The notes beneath the pieces were generated by a model. It searched no databases. It saw only the letters and a list, made by a program, of their open reading frames with translations, and was not told the origin of the DNA. 38,189 bases of DNA. Source: Ignavibacteriota bacterium (GTDB lineage Bacteria > Bacteroidota > Ignavibacteria > UBA10030 > UBA6906). Shown piece by piece: positions 1-8,526 of this stretch. The DNA lies in assembly GCA_003162635.1 (NCBI GenBank), contig PMNE01000043.1, positions 1 through 38,189 on the forward strand, given 5' to 3'. Position numbers and translations under genes: made by a program. Within the stretch, counting starts at the first letter, position 1. Every line of letters begins with the position of its first letter.

Positions 1-35
1 CTCCCGATATTTGTTTACATAATCTGCCGTACCCT

Positions 36-2381
36 GTGGGAATGCTGCCGGAAAAATTCCAGACCTCGCTGGAGAACATTGCCCGTTCGCAATGGTTGAC
101 GCGGAGCGCTCTGTTCAAGCTGTTGATCGCTGCCGGGCTCATCCTCGTCCTTGCGATGCTCTTTCCACGCGGCGAGTCGATCAAGCTCGACTACAAAGTC
201 GGCGCTGTCTGGGCGCAGAAGGATCTTATTGCCCCATTTTCGTTCTCCGTTTTACGCGACGAACGTGAATACGGAAAGGACGTGGATGAGGCAAAGAAAA
301 CCGTCTCCGATGTGTTTGCACGGGATACGGTCTCATCGGAGATGCAACCGGCCCGACTGGACACATTCATCGTCCGGATTGACCAAGCGCTTGCCGCCCG
401 CGCGCAGCTCCGGAGGGACGTCCACCACCGCGATCCCGCCGCGGCTGCTGATTCTTCCCGATTCAATCGTCTCGCCTCCTCGCTCGACATTCCCTTCTCC
501 GATCGGGAATGGGATGTCCTCTCCGCGCTTGCTTCCTCGGGCCGCCTTCGGGACGTGCGCAAGCTCCTTTCTACGGCGCTGCGGGGGTACATGAAAACCG
601 GCATCCTGGACCGGAGCAAGAACAGTTTCAAGCGACCGGAGGTTGCCCTGCGCAAGGGAACGCTGGAGGAGATCGTGCCGGTGGCGCGTCTGCTGGATGA
701 GAACGACGTCCACGCATTATTGGAGAAAGAGTTGATGGCGCGGTTCGGAAGGGACAACGGCGCCGTTGGCATTGCCTATAAGATCGGCGTGATGCACGTC
801 GAGCCGAACGTGAAATTCGATGCGGCTGCAACCAATCAGGCGATCGCATCGGCGATCGACGCGATCCCGCGCACGATCGGCTTTGTGCAGGAGAACGAAC
901 GAATTGTCAGCAAGCACGAACGCATTACACCCGACATCAAACTGAAGCTCGAATCCCTTCACCGTGCACGGGCGGAACGCGGTCCCGAAACCGACAGTCC
1001 GCTCCAGGTGATCGGCCCCATGCTTCACGTCGGTCTCCTCGTCATGCTCTTCGGCCTCTATCTTTTCCTCTTCCGGAAGGGAATCTTTCACAACACCCGC
1101 CGCTTGGGGTTGATCGCCTTTTTGTTCATTCTTGAAGGGGTTCTTGCCTACCTGTCGCAGGAGATCGATGCCGATGCGCCGGTGGAATTCCTCATCGCCG
1201 TCCCGGTCGCGTCGATGCTCTTCACGATCGTGTTCGATTCGCGGGTGGGATTCTATGCGACGGTGATCGTATCGTTCCTCGTCGCCGGCATCAGAGGGAA
1301 CGACTATTCCGTTGCCCTGGCTTCGCTCGTTGCGGGGGCTCTTGCGGTCTACACCGTTCGCGACATAAAAAACCGGACGCAAATCTTCCGATCGCTCGGC
1401 TTCATCTTCCTCGGGTACCTGCTCGTCATCGTTGCGCTGGGGGTCGAACGCTTCACGCCCGCGGGCGCGATGCTTGAGCAGGCAGAATATGCTCTCGTGA
1501 ACGCGGTGATTTCTCCGGTGCTGACCTATGGACTGCTGATCTTCCTGGAACGGGCGTTCCGGGTGACGACGGATCTCACGCTGCTGGAGCTGGCGCATTA
1601 CAACCACCCGCTCCTGCGCATGCTCGCGGAACAGGCGCCGGGGACGTATCACCACAGCATGACCCTGGCGAGTCTCTCCGAGGCGGCCGCGGCAGCCGTG
1701 GGGGCAAACGATGTCCTTGCGCGCGTCGGCGCGTACTTCCACGATATCGGAAAGATCGTCAAGCCCGGATACTTCGTGGAGAACCAAAAGGGGACACGGA
1801 GCCGGCACGACAAACTCTCGCCGCGGATGAGCTCCTTGATCATTGCGGCCCATGTCAAAGACGGGATGGCGCTCGCGCGCGAGTATCATCTTCCCGAGGA
1901 AGTCGTCCAATTCATCCCCATGCACCACGGCACGACGCGCATCGATTACTTTTATAACAAGGCCCTCGAACGGGCACAGAACGACCCCGATCAGACGAAG
2001 ATCGACGAGATCAAGGAAGAGGATTACCGTTATCCGGGCCCAAAGCCCCAGACCAAGGAAACGGGAATTCTGATGCTCGCCGATGCCATCGAGGCTGTCG
2101 TTCGCACGCTGGACGAACCGAACCCGCAGCGGCTTGAACAAACGATCGATGAATTGATCAGGAAGAGGTTTGAAGAGGGGGAGCTGGAAGAGTGCCCGTT
2201 GACGCTGAAGGATCTGACAAAAATCAAGTCGGCGTTCCTCGGCGTTCTCGTCGGCATTCACCACACGCGCCTGAAATACCCCGAGCCGACGCGCCGGCGG
2301 CCTCGGCGTTCCACGGAGGGGAAGATGCCCGCCGCCGATGAACAGGTTCCGACGATCATCAGGGAGATCGAACGGGAATGA
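36..2381 (+). CDS. pgpH: 7TM-HD domain phosphohydrolase, PgpH-type cyclic-di-AMP phosphodiesterase
   Basis: A 781-residue membrane protein with the 7TM-HD family layout. One N-terminal membrane segment (about residues 24-43) is followed by a large extracytoplasmic region (about 45-325), then a hydrophobic 7TM block (about 330-515), then a cytoplasmic HD domain. The HD metal site is visible as HHS at 539-540 and HDIGK with H569-D570. Family members (Listeria PgpH, Bacillus YqfF) hydrolyse cyclic di-AMP to pApA, which is the inferred reaction here. The start used is GTG at 36; ATG at 42 (third codon) is an equal alternative, and no clear ribosome binding site precedes either. The end overlaps xerD by 4 bp (ATGA), implying translational coupling. 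The C-terminal tail is basic and probably unstructured. Confidence 0.9.
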   Translation: MGMLPEKFQTSLENIARSQWLTRSALFKLLIAAGLILVLAMLFPRGESIKLDYKVGAVWAQKDLIAPFSFSVLRDEREYGKDVDEAKKTVSDVFARDTVSSEMQPARLDTFIVRIDQALAARAQLRRDVHHRDPAAAADSSRFNRLASSLDIPFSDREWDVLSALASSGRLRDVRKLLSTALRGYMKTGILDRSKNSFKRPEVALRKGTLEEIVPVARLLDENDVHALLEKELMARFGRDNGAVGIAYKIGVMHVEPNVKFDAAATNQAIASAIDAIPRTIGFVQENERIVSKHERITPDIKLKLESLHRARAERGPETDSPLQVIGPMLHVGLLVMLFGLYLFLFRKGIFHNTRRLGLIAFLFILEGVLAYLSQEIDADAPVEFLIAVPVASMLFTIVFDSRVGFYATVIVSFLVAGIRGNDYSVALASLVAGALAVYTVRDIKNRTQIFRSLGFIFLGYLLVIVALGVERFTPAGAMLEQAEYALVNAVISPVLTYGLLIFLERAFRVTTDLTLLELAHYNHPLLRMLAEQAPGTYHHSMTLASLSEAAAAAVGANDVLARVGAYFHDIGKIVKPGYFVENQKGTRSRHDKLSPRMSSLIIAAHVKDGMALAREYHLPEEVVQFIPMHHGTTRIDYFYNKALERAQNDPDQTKIDEIKEEDYRYPGPKPQTKETGILMLADAIEAVVRTLDEPNPQRLEQTIDELIRKRFEEGELEECPLTLKDLTKIKSAFLGVLVGIHHTRLKYPEPTRRRPRRSTEGKMPAADEQVPTIIREIERE

Positions 2382-3292
2382 AACAGTACTCCGGCGACTA
2401 TCTTCATTTCCTCGCATTGGAGAAGAACGCCTCCCGGAATACGATCGCGTCGTACCGCCTGGATATCGATCGCTACATTCGCTTCCTTGAGGGACACGGC
2501 ATCACACATCCGGACCGGATCAGCGAGGGACTCGTGACGGGTTTTCTCTCGACGCTGCGTGCTGCGCACCTCTCGCCCCGCTCGGTGACGCGCTGCATAT
2601 CGTCGCTCAACGGGTTCCACAAATTCCTCCTCGGCGAGGGGATCACCATCAAGAACCCGATGGAAGGGATCGATGTCCCGAAACTCCAACGCACGCTTCC
2701 GGATGTTTTGAGTCAGGCGGAGGTGGAATTGATTCTCAATCATTTCGACAAGGAACCGGCGCCGGCGAGCGATCGTACGCGCCGGCTCATCATCCGGGAC
2801 AGGACCATCCTGGAAGTTTTGTACGCAACAGGGATGCGCGTGTCGGAACTCATTATCCTGAAACAGCACGACGTCATGGAAACACAGGGGATCGTCCGCG
2901 TCTTCGGGAAGGGTTCAAAGGAACGGCTTGTTCCCATCGGGAAATCCGCACTCCGGTGGATCGACCGGTACAAGAAGGAATGCCGTGCGTTTCTCGCGGC
3001 GCGGGGCGCGGGACAGGATACGCTCTTTTTGAACGCGCGGGGAAAGGCGATGACGCGGATGGCCATCTGGAAGATCGTGCAGGCCTACACACGGAAAGCA
3101 GGGATTGCCAAAGAGGTCCATCCCCATACATTCCGGCATTCGTTTGCAACGCACCTCCTCGAGGGGGGGGCCGACCTTCGGGCCGTCCAGGAGATGCTCG
3201 GCCATTCCGACATCTCGACGACGCAGATCTACACGCACATAGACCGTGAGTACCTGAAGGAAGTCCATAGGACTTGCCATCCCCGCGGATGA
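2378..3292 (+). CDS. xerD: Site-specific tyrosine recombinase XerD
   Basis: 304 residues, the usual XerC/XerD length. The N-terminal SAM-like core-binding domain spans about 1-100 and the catalytic domain about 110-300. The full catalytic set is present: R154 (TGMRVSEL), K178 (GKGSKERL), H250 and R253 (HPHTFRH), H276 (LGHSD) and nucleophile Y285 (IYTH). The LEVLYATGMRVSEL segment and the HPRG end resemble XerD more than XerC. Family role: resolves chromosome dimers at dif together with a partner recombinase and FtsK. No integron, phage or repeat surrounds it, so a housekeeping role is favoured over a mobile-element integrase. It overlaps pgpH by 4 bp. Confidence 0.9.
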   Translation: MKQYSGDYLHFLALEKNASRNTIASYRLDIDRYIRFLEGHGITHPDRISEGLVTGFLSTLRAAHLSPRSVTRCISSLNGFHKFLLGEGITIKNPMEGIDVPKLQRTLPDVLSQAEVELILNHFDKEPAPASDRTRRLIIRDRTILEVLYATGMRVSELIILKQHDVMETQGIVRVFGKGSKERLVPIGKSALRWIDRYKKECRAFLAARGAGQDTLFLNARGKAMTRMAIWKIVQAYTRKAGIAKEVHPHTFRHSFATHLLEGGADLRAVQEMLGHSDISTTQIYTHIDREYLKEVHRTCHPRG

Positions 3293-3334
3293 ATGATGCC
3301 GGTGCCGGACCAGCATACGAGAGAGACAGTACCA

Positions 3335-4801
3335 ATGCCATTGAACGTTTCTCAACACGATGACGGCCCGTGCAGGAGCGTGGCCGACCTGCGGAAGGCA
3401 ATCGTGGGGCTTGACACCCCTGTGCCGCTCCTCGACGGCTCAGAACGGCCGTACGTGTTTCTCGACAATGCGGCAAGCACGCCCTCGTTCCGTCCGGTGC
3501 TTCGTGCGATCGAAGATTTCCTCCCATGGTACTCGGGGGTCCACAGGGGGACAGGCTTCAAGTCGCTCCTTGCGACGGAGGTTTTCGATGCGGCCCACGA
3601 TGCGGCGGGAGAATTCGTGGGGGCCGATCTGGAAACGAACGCGGTGATCTTCACAAAGAATACGACGGAATGTGTGAACAAGCTGGCGGCCCGCTACGGT
3701 TTCGGCAAGGAAGATGTGGTTCTCACAACTCTTCTCGAGCATCACTCCAACGATCTGCCGTGGCGAAAGCATGCACGCGTTGTCCACGTCGGCATGACGC
3801 ACGACGGGCATATCGACCTGGAGGCGCTGCATGCGGCGCTCCTGCGCGGGAATGGCCGCGTCCGGCTCGTTGCCGTCAGCGGTGCGTCCAACATCACGGG
3901 GCTCTGTGCGCCGATCCATCAGATCGCCCGATGGGCGCACGGCGCGGGGGCGAAGATTTTTGTCGATGCGGCGCAGCTTGCACCGCATCACGCCATCGAT
4001 ATGCTCCCCGATGATCACCCGGAACATATCGACTTCCTTGCCTTCTCGGCGCACAAGATGTACGCTCCGTTCGGCACAGGGGTGCTCATCGGCCCCCGGA
4101 CGTTTTTTGGCCAGGGGGATCCCGATGCTGTGGGAGGCGGGGTGGTGGATATTGTGACCTTGGAGAAGGCAGTGTGGAACCGTCCTCCCCAGAAGGAAGA
4201 AGCGGGGAGCCCGAATGTCATCGGTGGCATCGCGCTCGGCGCTGCGATCAAGGTCTTGCGCAGCGTGGGGATGGATGCGATTGCCGCCCACGAACTGGAT
4301 CTGCTTTCGTATGCCTACCAGCGCATGGCAACGGTGGGGAAAGTTGCATTCTACGGTCCGACGGATCATCTCGAAGAGAAGGTGGGGGTGATGGCATTCA
4401 ATGTTGACGGTTTACATCACTCGCTTGTGGCTGCGATCCTCGGAACCGAAGGAGGGTTAGGTGTGCGGGACGGATGTTTTTGCGCGCACCCGTATGTGAA
4501 GGAGCTTCTTGGTGTCAGCCCCGAGGAGGATGCCGTTCTCACGGCCGAGGTCATTGCCGGCGACAAGTCGCACATGCCGGGAATGGTGCGTGCAAGCTTC
4601 GGATGTTACAATACGCACGACGACATTGATGCGCTTGTCGATATGGTGGAACGGATCGCAAAGGGACAATACAAAGGGAACTACACGCAGAACCGGGCGA
4701 CCGGCGCCTTCACCGCGGAGGGGTTTGCCCCCGACTTCCAGCGTTACTGTCGGATTGCAGGTCCGCGTGTCCCGTCCCGTCCCCATTCTGAGGCGTCATG
4801 A
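3335..4801 (+). CDS. Class V aminotransferase, cysteine desulfurase-like PLP enzyme
   Basis: A fold-type I PLP enzyme of about 488 residues. The PLP lysine is K241 in AFSAHKMYAPFG, and the upstream DAAQLAPHH segment carries the aspartate that contacts the pyridine nitrogen. LGVRDGCFCAHPYV aligns with the catalytic-loop motif RxGxxC of SufS-type desulfurases, making C383 the candidate persulfide cysteine. The protein is longer than SufS/IscS (about 400), with a C-terminal extension after about residue 440. I chose ATG 3335, which has GAGAGA 8 nt upstream; ATG 3293, directly after the xerD stop, is also open. The gene sits between xerD and lysA with no Fe-S scaffold genes nearby, so the substrate is uncertain; cysteine or a related amino acid is inference. 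Confidence 0.8.
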   Translation: MPLNVSQHDDGPCRSVADLRKAIVGLDTPVPLLDGSERPYVFLDNAASTPSFRPVLRAIEDFLPWYSGVHRGTGFKSLLATEVFDAAHDAAGEFVGADLETNAVIFTKNTTECVNKLAARYGFGKEDVVLTTLLEHHSNDLPWRKHARVVHVGMTHDGHIDLEALHAALLRGNGRVRLVAVSGASNITGLCAPIHQIARWAHGAGAKIFVDAAQLAPHHAIDMLPDDHPEHIDFLAFSAHKMYAPFGTGVLIGPRTFFGQGDPDAVGGGVVDIVTLEKAVWNRPPQKEEAGSPNVIGGIALGAAIKVLRSVGMDAIAAHELDLLSYAYQRMATVGKVAFYGPTDHLEEKVGVMAFNVDGLHHSLVAAILGTEGGLGVRDGCFCAHPYVKELLGVSPEEDAVLTAEVIAGDKSHMPGMVRASFGCYNTHDDIDALVDMVERIAKGQYKGNYTQNRATGAFTAEGFAPDFQRYCRIAGPRVPSRPHSEAS

Positions 4802-4857
4802 AGAACATATCTATGGTGCTGCGGCGCGATCGGATGAGCGTGTGGGGGAGGGCCTGA
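4798..4857 (+). CDS. Possible 19-residue coupling or leader ORF before lysA
   Basis: A tiny ORF whose ATG overlaps the stop of the aminotransferase gene (ATGA) and whose TGA lies 3 nt before the lysA start. It reads MKNISMVLRRDRMSVWGRA. The ribosome binding site of lysA (GGGGGAGGG) lies within its 3' end. It could keep ribosomes moving from the upstream gene into lysA. It is basic but has only one lysine, so it does not look like a lysine-sensing attenuator. It may equally be chance. Confidence 0.2.
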   Translation: MKNISMVLRRDRMSVWGRA

Positions 4858-4860
4858 ACG

Positions 4861-6132
4861 ATGCAGGAGTTTGTCTATAATAATTCGCTCCTGATGGGCG
4901 AGTCTGTCCCGCTCAAGTCTGTCGCGGAGGAGTTCGGGACTCCGGTCTATGTGTATAGCCGGCGGTCCGTCCTGGACCATTGCCGCAATATCGAAAAGGC
5001 GTTTGACGGGCACCCTCACCTGTCCTGCTTTGCGGTCAAGGCAAATGCGAACCGCGATCTCCTGCGGCTGATTGGGGAAGAGGGGTTTGGTGCCGATGTC
5101 GGCTCGATCGGGGAGTTGACGATTGCCCTTGCGGCGGACATCCATCCGTCAAAAATCACGTTCAGCGGCGTCGGCAAGCGCGACGACGAAATTGTCGCGG
5201 GCATCCGTGCCGGCATCTATGCGTTTAACGTGGAGTCGACCGAGGAGATCCGCCTTCTCGACACCATCGCGGGGCAGGAGGGAAAGAAGGCCAGGATCCT
5301 TCTTCGCATCAACTTCGACATCGATGCGGGGGGGCACGCGTACGTTTCGACAAGCATGAAGCACAACAAGTTCGGAATCCCCGCGGGAAAAGCGCTGGAG
5401 GTTCTCCGATGGACACAGGGGCTCCCGAATATCGAAATCCGCGGGCTTCACAGTCATATCGGATCGCAAATCACGAAAGCCGAGACGTTCCAAAGAGCCG
5501 CCCGCGCAATCATTTCGCTCGTCCAGGACATCACGGCGGCGGGGATTCCGGTGCGCGACATTGACTTCGGCGGGGGATTCGGCGTCCAGTATCGGGGCTA
5601 TGTGACCGGTCCCGGCATACCCGCCGAGGAATCGGAAGAAGTCAATCTTTCCGCTGCGACTTTGATACGGGATGTGCTCCCTCTTCTTCGGGAGACCCAT
5701 TGCCGTCTTTCCATTCAGCCCGGACGCTCGGTCGTTGCGCATGCGGGGGTCCTCCTGGTGAAGGTGCTCTACCGCAAGGAGACCGACGACAGACTGTTCG
5801 TTGTGGTCGACGGCGGGATGAATGACCTCCTGCGGCCCAGTCTGTACGATGCCTATCATCAGATCGTGCCGGCTGAGCTTCATGGGCGCCCGTTTGAAAA
5901 GGCCGACGTCGTCGGTCCGCTCTGCGAATCGGGCGATTTCCTCGCCCTCGACCGGCAGATCCCGCGGGTCGAACGAGGTGAATACCTCGCGGTCATGTGT
6001 ACGGGAGCATACGGCTATGTTCTTTCCTCGAATTACAATTCGCGTCCCCGTCCGGCGGAAGTGCTTATCGATGGAACGAAATGCAGTCTGATCAGGAAAC
6101 GGGAAACCATCGAACAACTATTTGAAGGATAG
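4861..6132 (+). CDS. lysA: Diaminopimelate decarboxylase
   Basis: 423 residues, normal for LysA, a fold-type III PLP enzyme that decarboxylates meso-diaminopimelate to L-lysine. The PLP lysine is K60 in FAVKANAN. HSHIGSQI and the glycine-rich DFGGGFGVQY phosphate-binding loop follow. C355 in CESGDF is the active-site cysteine supplied across the dimer. An ATG start with a strong purine-rich ribosome binding site (GGGGGAGGG, 4843-4853) supports the start. The gene is followed after 3 nt by asd, giving two enzymes of the aspartate/DAP-lysine pathway in tandem. Confidence 0.95.
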   Translation: MQEFVYNNSLLMGESVPLKSVAEEFGTPVYVYSRRSVLDHCRNIEKAFDGHPHLSCFAVKANANRDLLRLIGEEGFGADVGSIGELTIALAADIHPSKITFSGVGKRDDEIVAGIRAGIYAFNVESTEEIRLLDTIAGQEGKKARILLRINFDIDAGGHAYVSTSMKHNKFGIPAGKALEVLRWTQGLPNIEIRGLHSHIGSQITKAETFQRAARAIISLVQDITAAGIPVRDIDFGGGFGVQYRGYVTGPGIPAEESEEVNLSAATLIRDVLPLLRETHCRLSIQPGRSVVAHAGVLLVKVLYRKETDDRLFVVVDGGMNDLLRPSLYDAYHQIVPAELHGRPFEKADVVGPLCESGDFLALDRQIPRVERGEYLAVMCTGAYGYVLSSNYNSRPRPAEVLIDGTKCSLIRKRETIEQLFEG

Positions 6133-6135
6133 GCG

Positions 6136-7143
6136 GTGAAACAATACACGGTGGCGGTTGTCGGTGCGACGGGACTCGTGGGCCGGAAAATGACCCAGGT
6201 ATTGGAGGAACATCACTTCCCTGTGGGCGAGTTGCGTCCCCTTGCGTCGGCCCGATCCGCGGGGAGTGAAATCTCCTTTCGCGGCGCCAAAGTGATGGTC
6301 CGCGAGCTGACGGCGTCCTCATTCAGCGGGGTGGAGATCGCGTTGTTCTCTGCCGGTGCCGCAGTGAGCAGGGAGTTCGCGCCCTGCGCTGTTCGAGCCG
6401 GGACGCTCGTGATCGACAACAGCAGCGCATTCCGGATGGACAAGGACATTCCCCTTGTCGTCCCCGAGGTGAACCCGCGCGCCGTTCACGGCTATCACGG
6501 TATCGTTGCGAACCCCAATTGTTCCACCATCCAGATGGTTGTCGCATTGAAACCTCTCCACGACATGTGGCGCATCCGGCGGATCGTCGTCTCGACGTAC
6601 CAGTCGGTCACGGGAGCGGGGAAGAAGGGACTGAATCAGCTCGAGGATGAAGTGGCGAAAAGGACCGTCGCAGAGAAGAAATTCCCGCACCAGATCGCTT
6701 TCAACATTCTTCCGCAAGTGGACGTCTTCGCGGCTGACGGCTACACGAAGGAAGAGCACAAAATGGTGGACGAAACGAAGAAAATTCTGGAAGACGACAC
6801 AATCCAGGTGAGCGCCACATGCGTGCGGGTGCCGGTCTGGGGTGGACACAGCGAGGCGATCAATGTGGAATTCGCAAAGCCGTGCTCGGTGGAGGAGGCG
6901 CGGGAAGCGCTGCGGGCAGCAGTGGGGGTAATAGTCATGGATAACCCTGCGGGATCAGAATATCCGATGCCGATTCACGCGTGGGACAGGGATGAGGTGT
7001 TTGTGGGGAGAATTCGAAAGGATGATACGGTTCCCCATGGATTGAACTTGTGGGTCGTATCGGACAATCTGCGCAAAGGGGCTGCGACGAATGCGGTGCA
7101 GATCGCCGAAGAATGGATCAAGAACGGACGGGCGTCCCGTTGA
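6136..7143 (+). CDS. asd: Aspartate-semialdehyde dehydrogenase
   Basis: 335 residues, typical length. It reduces beta-aspartyl phosphate to aspartate semialdehyde with NADPH, the branch point for lysine/DAP, threonine and methionine. It has an N-terminal Rossmann motif GATGLVG, the catalytic cysteine C129 in NPNCST, and the catalytic histidine H238 in WGGHSEAIN. The start is GTG at 6136, with GAAGGA 6 nt upstream inside the end of lysA. It is probably cotranscribed with lysA, so DAP for the cell wall and lysine are supplied together. Confidence 0.95.
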   Translation: MKQYTVAVVGATGLVGRKMTQVLEEHHFPVGELRPLASARSAGSEISFRGAKVMVRELTASSFSGVEIALFSAGAAVSREFAPCAVRAGTLVIDNSSAFRMDKDIPLVVPEVNPRAVHGYHGIVANPNCSTIQMVVALKPLHDMWRIRRIVVSTYQSVTGAGKKGLNQLEDEVAKRTVAEKKFPHQIAFNILPQVDVFAADGYTKEEHKMVDETKKILEDDTIQVSATCVRVPVWGGHSEAINVEFAKPCSVEEAREALRAAVGVIVMDNPAGSEYPMPIHAWDRDEVFVGRIRKDDTVPHGLNLWVVSDNLRKGAATNAVQIAEEWIKNGRASR

Positions 7144-7178
7144 CGCGCCGGATGAGAACCAACGAACAGAGGTCCGCT

Positions 7179-7754
7179 ATGACACACCGAACTTTTCATA
7201 ACGCTTCTGCGGCGTTTGCGATCTTCTTCGCAGCAGTGATTCTTCAGGGATGCATTCTGGTGACAGTGACGGAACACCGGATCAAGGTGAACAAGAATGG
7301 AGGGGGTGAAGCAATCCTCGTTCTCACGGACATCCGTTCGGATGCTGCCAATGACACGGGACGTGCGCGTGACTTCGGCGTGATGATGGCGTCGCTCGAT
7401 TCCGCGGGGAATCGCGGTTTCGAACATGACGGGAACAAGGTGACCGGCAAGCGGCTGTTCCTTGTGGGTGACACGCTCAGCGCCGAGATCACGTACACCT
7501 TCCCGTCGTTGGATGTGATTGAAGGAATGAGAACGAACGATAAGGAATTGTATGTGGTGGTCGGCGAGGGGAAGGAGATCCTCAAGACCAACGGGAAGAT
7601 CAAATCAGGAGACAGAAACACCCTCAGGATCGTCTGGCCGCTCGACGCGAAGCGCCTGTTCTATCAGATCCGGGAGCAACATAAGGAACCGGCCGCGTCC
7701 CTCGCGCCATGGTACCAGCGGTTCATTGCTGGGACACCCCGTGGAGGCCGATAA
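7179..7754 (+). CDS. Predicted lipoprotein of unknown function
   Basis: 191 residues from an ATG with AGAGG 6 nt upstream; an upstream extension in the same frame overlaps the end of asd and is unlikely. The N-terminus is a lipoprotein signal: a short polar stretch, the hydrophobic AAFAIFFAAVILQGC, and C25 as the lipidated cysteine (the -2 position is Q, tolerated but not classical). The mature part is soluble and mixed in character, with no motif I recognise. It ends 1 nt before the aldolase-like gene, so it is probably in the same transcript as the surrounding lysine and cell-wall genes. Confidence 0.75.
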   Translation: MTHRTFHNASAAFAIFFAAVILQGCILVTVTEHRIKVNKNGGGEAILVLTDIRSDAANDTGRARDFGVMMASLDSAGNRGFEHDGNKVTGKRLFLVGDTLSAEITYTFPSLDVIEGMRTNDKELYVVVGEGKEILKTNGKIKSGDRNTLRIVWPLDAKRLFYQIREQHKEPAASLAPWYQRFIAGTPRGGR

Positions 7755-7755
7755 C

Positions 7756-8526
7756 ATGCGAAGGATCGTGTCGCGGGAGAAGCAGACTGTCATCGCGGCT
7801 CTCGTGAATGTGTGCCACAGGATGTATGCAAAAGGGTATGTCGCCGCAACGGACGGGAATGTGAGCGTCCGTCTGCGCAATGGTAATGTCCTGACGACAC
7901 GGACCGGTGTGAACAAGGGATTGGTGAAGGCCGCCGACATCGTGGAGATCAACCCTGAAGGAATTCCCCTCACCCGAGCGGTGCATCCATCCACGGAAAT
8001 CGGCATGCATCTCTTTATCTATGGCAAACGTCCGGACATCGGAGCCGTTGTGCACGCGCACCCGCCGTTCGCAACCGGGTTTGCGACTGCCAGGGAAGCG
8101 CTCGATGGATGCGTGTTCCCCGAGGTGATTGTCGGCATGGGCGGCATTCCGCTTGCCCCCTACGCGACTCCCTCAACGGCTGAAGTCGCTGCCTCCATCG
8201 CCCCGTATGTCGGGGAAACGGAGGTGATCCTCCTGGCCAACCACGGCGTGGTGACCTATGGCAGGGACGTTGTAACGGCGTACTTTCTCCTGGAGAAAGT
8301 GGAACAGACGGCCTGTATCACGTTTGTGGCGCGTATGCTCGGAGGAGAGAAGCGGCTGACGGTAGCGGAAGTCGAGAAGCTCGGCGCGATCAGCATGAAG
8401 AGCTACGGCAAGGATTTCTCCGGCAAGTTCCGCGGGAGAACAGCAGGTCCGGACCGGGAAATGACGGAAGCGGAAATACGGGCGTACATTGACGAGCAAC
8501 TGACAGCGCGTGGACTGAAACAATGA
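7756..8526 (+). CDS. Class II aldolase/adducin family protein
   Basis: 256 residues from ATG 7756, which follows the lipoprotein stop by one base. The zinc site of the fuculose-1-phosphate aldolase/ribulose-5-phosphate epimerase family is intact: H100 and H102 in VHAHPP and H163 in ANHGVV. E81 in HPSTEIGMH matches the catalytic glutamate. The TDGNVSVR segment near the N-terminus is the phosphate-binding loop. Members cleave sugar phosphates to DHAP plus an aldehyde, or epimerise or dehydrate; the substrate cannot be read from sequence. No sugar kinase or isomerase is nearby. The TGA overlaps the ddl start by 4 bp. Confidence 0.82.
   Translation: MRRIVSREKQTVIAALVNVCHRMYAKGYVAATDGNVSVRLRNGNVLTTRTGVNKGLVKAADIVEINPEGIPLTRAVHPSTEIGMHLFIYGKRPDIGAVVHAHPPFATGFATAREALDGCVFPEVIVGMGGIPLAPYATPSTAEVAASIAPYVGETEVILLANHGVVTYGRDVVTAYFLLEKVEQTACITFVARMLGGEKRLTVAEVEKLGAISMKSYGKDFSGKFRGRTAGPDREMTEAEIRAYIDEQLTARGLKQ

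Noticed and set aside
717-2417. A 566-codon open frame on the minus strand
   Set aside because: It is wholly antisense to pgpH, is rich in Arg/His/Asp low-complexity sequence, and has no family motif; the plus-strand gene is unmistakable.
2378-3292. Tyrosine recombinase as a sign of an integrated element
   Set aside because: The sequence is XerD-like, it is coupled to pgpH, and no attachment repeats, phage or cargo genes surround it.
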